A DNA stretch of 37,087 nucleotides from Chromera velia (Eukaryota; Sar; Chromeraceae). Position numbers and translations under genes: made by a program. The DNA is taken from contig JAHBMJ010001009.1 in assembly GCA_018398765.1 (NCBI GenBank), positions 1 to 37,087 on the forward strand, read 5' to 3'. Shown here piece after piece: positions 33,739 through 37,087 of this stretch (positions are counted from its first letter, which is position 1; each line of letters starts with the position of its first letter). The notes below the pieces were generated by a model. It saw only the letters and a list, made by a program, of their open reading frames with translations. It had not been told where the DNA came from and ran no database searches.

Positions 33739-34392
33739 ACAGAGTGGACTCTAAAGTAAGACTTAGTTGAATTCAAAGTGACTTTTAAATTTACTATATT
33801 CTAGCTTTATTATAAAGTAAAACTAGGTTACTTAAAGCAATCCAAAGTTTTTTAGAGCATTTAAAATCGTTACTTCTGTGCGAATCTGTTCAAATGTGCT
33901 CAAAAGACTGATTGATTAGCTAGGGAAAAATTATGATCACTGCGGCACGTGAAAGTTAGTGAATATTACCTGCAAAGAAATACACAGGCACAACACTAAT
34001 GGATATGCTCAACAGCAACGTTTAGCGCCGCCAATCAAGTATAAAGAATTGCTTCTTCTGCAAGGGAAACAGTGCAGGAAGGAGGGCTTCACAGCTAGGC
34101 TGGACAGACCGGACAGGAGGCGGTCGGCAGGGGTTGGAGAGGATTCCGAAGAACAGAGCACAGAGACAACATAATTCTATTCACAAAGAACTCATACTAT
34201 ATGCACCTTAGCTAATCAACCAGTCTTTTGAGCACATTTGAGCAGATTTGCACAGAAGTAGCGATTTTAAATGCTCTAAAAAACTTTAGATTGCTTTAAG
34301 TAACCTAGTTTTACTTTATAATGAAGCTAGAATATAGTAAATTTAAAAGTCACTTTGAATTCCACTAAGTCCTACTTTGGAGTCCACTCTGT
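33739..34392. mobile_element. MITE with 183-bp terminal inverted repeats
   Basis: The arms 33739-33921 and 34210-34392 are reverse complements with only nine differences that I can see, eight of them transitions. The ends read ACAGAGTGGACTC. TCCCT lies next to both ends (separated by TA on the left), a candidate 5-bp target duplication. The 288-bp centre has no coding potential. A non-autonomous DNA transposon is the natural reading; the superfamily is not identified. Confidence 0.85.
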
Positions 34393-34612
34393 TCCCTCCC
34401 CTTCTCAGTTGTTCCGTCGTACGAACGCCGTCTCCAAATCCTTTACCATCTCCCTTGCTGTTAGAATGCATAAAGGCTTCAGATGAAGGTGCGCGTTCGT
34501 TCCCGTTTCCCCTCTCTAAGGTCTCCATTTTTCCTTCCAGCGGCATCCACCTTTTCTAAACTCTCTTCCTCTTTGCTGTGATGTGAGCAAGGAAACCCGA
34601 GGCCGCCAAATG

Positions 34613-35585
34613 GACCCCTTCTTCATGAACTTGGTAAGTGTCCGGGAGTGTAGCAGTTCATACTTGCATACCAACTCATGAATCTGTTGCGTGTGGTTGA
34701 TAACAGCAGGTCAAGTAAAATGAAAAATGGACAAAGTAAGGGGCCTGAAGGCCATTGAGCGCTTTGCAGCTGAGTTTAGGGTTTGCACACTAAGTGCAAT
34801 CCCCGGTTGGCCACCCCCCCTTTATTTGAGGTCAAAGCCTTGAAAGACCTTGGCCCGCTGTCTCCCAGCACTGGGGCGTGCAACACAATGAAATGGGTAG
34901 AATGGGGGCCAGGGGGAGGAGGGGAATGTTGCGGAAGCTGGCGGGAAAGCCCCAGGATGTCCTCTACCTTCTCAATGAGGTAGAACTTGCGGTACGTACC
35001 TCTGTCATGAAAGGGGCTGGGGGCTATGGTGGGGGTAGCAATCGAATCTTCTCTATGCCCCTCAGACATCGGATATCTGAGCATTCTTCTCGAGACACGC
35101 GGTGTGCCTCTTTCCGAGTTTGTTCTCTCTCTCCCTGCCAATGATGTTCCTGCGGCGGTTTGAAATGTCTGCAAGCAGACAGGAAGGCAGCTGCGGAAGG
35201 CGTTTGAGGAACTTTCCCTGACGTATGGAGAAGTCAAGCCAGGGAATGTCGTTGGGGGGGAAGTAAGGTCGACAGTCATCGACTGGGAGATGGCCAGAAA
35301 GATCGATCCCCTCACGGGAGATCGAGATTGTGGATGATAATCCGTATCTCGGGGGGACAATGGGATTTATGCCAGATGAGCTGGTCATGCATCAGCCAGG
35401 TCTCCCCCCGGGATTGTCAAACGCCGACGTCGCAGCAGTAGGAGAGACCATGCGGATCGAGGGTGCTTAGCTGCTTCCCTGGCTGGGTCGAAGGCAACGG
35501 ACTCTACGACGTTGCTCATTGGCTGGGGGAAGCAATAGAGGACAGACCGCCCCTCGATTCATTCCTGAAATCTTCGGTCTGGTAG
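34613..35585 (+). pseudogene. Decayed protein-kinase-like gene
   Basis: A possible first exon starts in a GCCGCCAAATGG context at 34613 and reads MDPFFMNL before GTAAGT. A later stretch reads KPQDVLYLLNEVELA before GTACGT at about 34993, like a kinase helix C region. After a CAG acceptor at about 35066 the frame gives IGYLSILLETRGVPLSEFVL, which fits the hinge, then an in-frame TGA, then LRKAFEEL with YGEVKPGNVV (catalytic loop) and VIDWEMARKID (DFG position). A frameshift leads to DDNPYLGGTMGFMPDE (activation segment) and NADVAAVGETM, then a stop, and another shift to NGLYDVAHWLGEAIEDRPP. The catalytic Asp is replaced by Glu-Val-Lys context and DFG by DWE. This is a broken or highly divergent kinase relative. 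Some breaks might be introns. Confidence 0.5.
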
Positions 35586-36003
35586 GATCGGAAAGAAGAG
35601 AATGTCAGTATCAAGAGGCACTGTGAACATCTGGTGAGTGCATGGGGGCCCTCCTCCTTCCCCCCCCATTCTCTCTCTGTACAAGGCTACAGGTGCCAGG
35701 ATTGAGGGGTTTGGGACGGGGCTTTTGAGAACGGTAGGGAGAACTCACGGTCTGCTGCCAGAAACCGTGTCTGCTTTGACGGGAAGTCCGGGAAGGCGTG
35801 TGAGCATAACAGGGAACCACAACATGCTCCGACACAATGCAGTGGTTGAGGCACTGCAGCGCACTGCAGATGCTGGCTGTGTTACAAGCCCTCGCAGCAG
35901 CAGCAGCTCAAGCAGGGAACCTCGCCCCCCCAACGTCTCCTCCCAGAGTTAGAGTTCTCCATACCCCTGCACCCCCCCCCCCCCCNCCCCCAGGTCCCAT
36001 GGC
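35586..36003 (+). other. Region with possible further exons and a poly-C gap
   Basis: A segment reading ENVSIKRHCEHL before GTGAGT near 35632, and an open stretch from about 35686 to 35875, might be more exons of the kinase-like gene. Neither has a recognised motif. A run of about 20 C with one N (35986) marks an unresolved base in the assembly. Confidence 0.25.
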
Positions 36004-36137
36004 GGAAACGAACATGTTCGGATCCGCGGAAAAATTGCACTTTTCTGCATGCGCGGATCCGAACAGTGAGCAATTCTGCGTAACATATTACACTTCCGAA
36101 CACTGTTCGTTTCCACGTTCGAACACTGTTCAGATCC
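36004..36137. repeat. Nested palindrome cluster (GAAC/GTTC and GGATCC words)
   Basis: The pairs are GGAAACGAACA (36004-36014) with TGTTCGTTTCC (36104-36114), perfect; and GTTCGGATCCGCG (36016-36028) with CGCGGATCCGAAC (36052-36064), perfect. GAACATGTTC (36010-36019), CGAACACTGTTCG (36097-36109, palindromic except the centre) and GTTCGAAC (36117-36124) are further sites, and GGATCCGAACAGTG at 36055-36068 pairs with CACTGTTCAGATCC at 36124-36137 with one mismatch. The cluster is about 140 bases upstream of the next open frame. Confidence 0.85.
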
Positions 36138-36278
36138 ACACCTTCACTCTTCACTCTTCACTCCCATCATGAGACGATAGATCCGTACAGAGCATATGCC
36201 GAAACAGCTCTCACTCAGTAGTTACGCTTTCGGACGTCCTCTATTGGTCTTCGTGAGCAAATTCGTGCTTTCAACGAT

Positions 36279-37087
36279 ATGAGACAGTTTGAAAAGAAGC
36301 CTCCCGTGACAACAGCTTTCTCTCGGCAATCAAACAATGCCACTCGCCAGGTGGAGAGCTGGCTGTCTGAATTTATTCCCGTTCCCCAAATAACAGAAAG
36401 TGTTTCTATCTCTGAAAGGGTTCTTGATCCTTACTTTAAGAAAAACAAAGTAGTGAGAGCTGAGGCTGGAGAGGAGACGGTGCCTATCTTCTCTTTGAAG
36501 ACTCACTTGCAGCTTCTCTCAAAGTTTACCTCTTTCTGCAAGGAGCTCCAGGCCTACTTCGAGTACAAGCGAGGCTTTTTAGAGAGGGGGGAGGACTCGG
36601 ATGGAGTGTATCGTAGTGCACTCTCTGGCAGGGCCTATCAAGCTCACTCGAGACTCTTTCGTCACCCTTCGTCAATTGCACTCCTGAAATACTCAGATGG
36701 TGTGGATCCCAACCCGGGGTTCGCTGGAGATGTGTTCCACAACTTCTACGTACACGCACAGGTACTCGATTTTGCTCATCTTGACAATAAGTTTGCTTTC
36801 CGGAACATCTTTCCATACTCGATCATACTGAATGAGCAAGTGCAAGCAGGAGCGAATCAAGATGTCTGCCGTCGCTGGATTGAACAGACGCGGGAATATG
36901 AATATTTCCATGCATATGAATGGGGAGGAGATATTTGAAGAGATTACTGTTTACCCCCACTTTGGAAAAGTGCTTGGAGACTGGGTTGCCATCGCAGAAG
37001 ATAGCAATTGCAAGGGGCACGGGGCAAGCAAATTTTGTCAGAGATGTGGAGATGTATATGTGCAGGAATACCAAAGGCGAGAGGGAG
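36279..37087 (+). pseudogene. Partial transposon-derived gene, runs off the window
   Basis: A 219-codon frame begins MRQFEKKPPVTTAFSRQSNN and ends at TGA 36936-36938. Its middle reads SSIALLKYSDGVDPNPGFAG with HNFYVHAQVLDFAH, followed by RNIFPYSIILNEQV. This resembles a segment found in transposon-derived proteins of eukaryotes (a Tyr/Asp/Asn-Pro-Gly motif before helical conserved residues). In another frame, from about 36905, the text continues EIFEEITVYPHFGKVLGDWV and then CKGHGASKFCQRCGD, which would extend the same family, with a CxxC module. The shift between frames suggests a frameshift or a short intron. The gene is cut by the window edge. Family assignment is tentative, based on pattern memory only. 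Confidence 0.4.

Overview
The window is eukaryotic nuclear DNA, most likely from an alveolate alga of the chromerid type. The evidence for this placement is indirect. The genes have many short exons with GT-AG introns packed with tetranucleotide microsatellites, the proteins are flagellar or calcium-linked alveolate-like proteins, and a Ty3/Gypsy element sits between them. The species call is inference; a homology search would settle it. All exon coordinates below were worked out by eye from reading frame, intron phase and family conservation.

Layout. 1-4780: AT-rich, gene-poor DNA with a tRNA-like/SINE-like stretch, ATTGCAAT-rich tracts and a tandem duplication. 4785-11863 (minus): a PP2A B''-type regulatory subunit gene in at least 15 exons, with an unusual Ser/Pro/Gly-rich exon near its start. 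11864-12723: an 860-bp divergent promoter region. 12724-14283 (plus): a four-exon Tctex1-type dynein light chain. 14284-17743: intergenic DNA full of microsatellites and small palindromes. 17744-24542: a complete but dead Ty3/Gypsy LTR retrotransposon on the minus strand, with LTRs, a primer-binding site candidate, a polypurine tract, gag, protease, RT, RNase H, integrase and a chromodomain-like tail. 25262-29099 (plus): a seven-exon calmodulin-like EF-hand gene. 29261-30576: a non-coding nested inverted-repeat (foldback) element. 31802-32752 (minus): a single-exon mitochondrial FAM210/DUF1279 protein. 33739-34392: a 654-bp MITE with 183-bp inverted repeats. 34613-35585 (plus): a decayed protein-kinase-like gene. 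36004-36137: a nested palindrome cluster. 36279 to the window end: part of a gene that looks transposon-derived.

How the genes relate. The PP2A B'' subunit and the Tctex1 light chain are head to head. Both families have roles connected with microtubule organisation, the cell cortex or flagella, so co-regulation is possible but unproven.

The strongest unusual signals are four. The two LTRs differ by 18 substitutions, all of them transitions and 16 in CpA or CpG context, which resembles RIP or methylation-linked deamination. Tetranucleotide repeats begin in register with several 5' splice sites. A canonical GGGAAAC slippery heptamer lies at the gag-pol junction. A dense set of nested palindromes lies upstream of the last gene.
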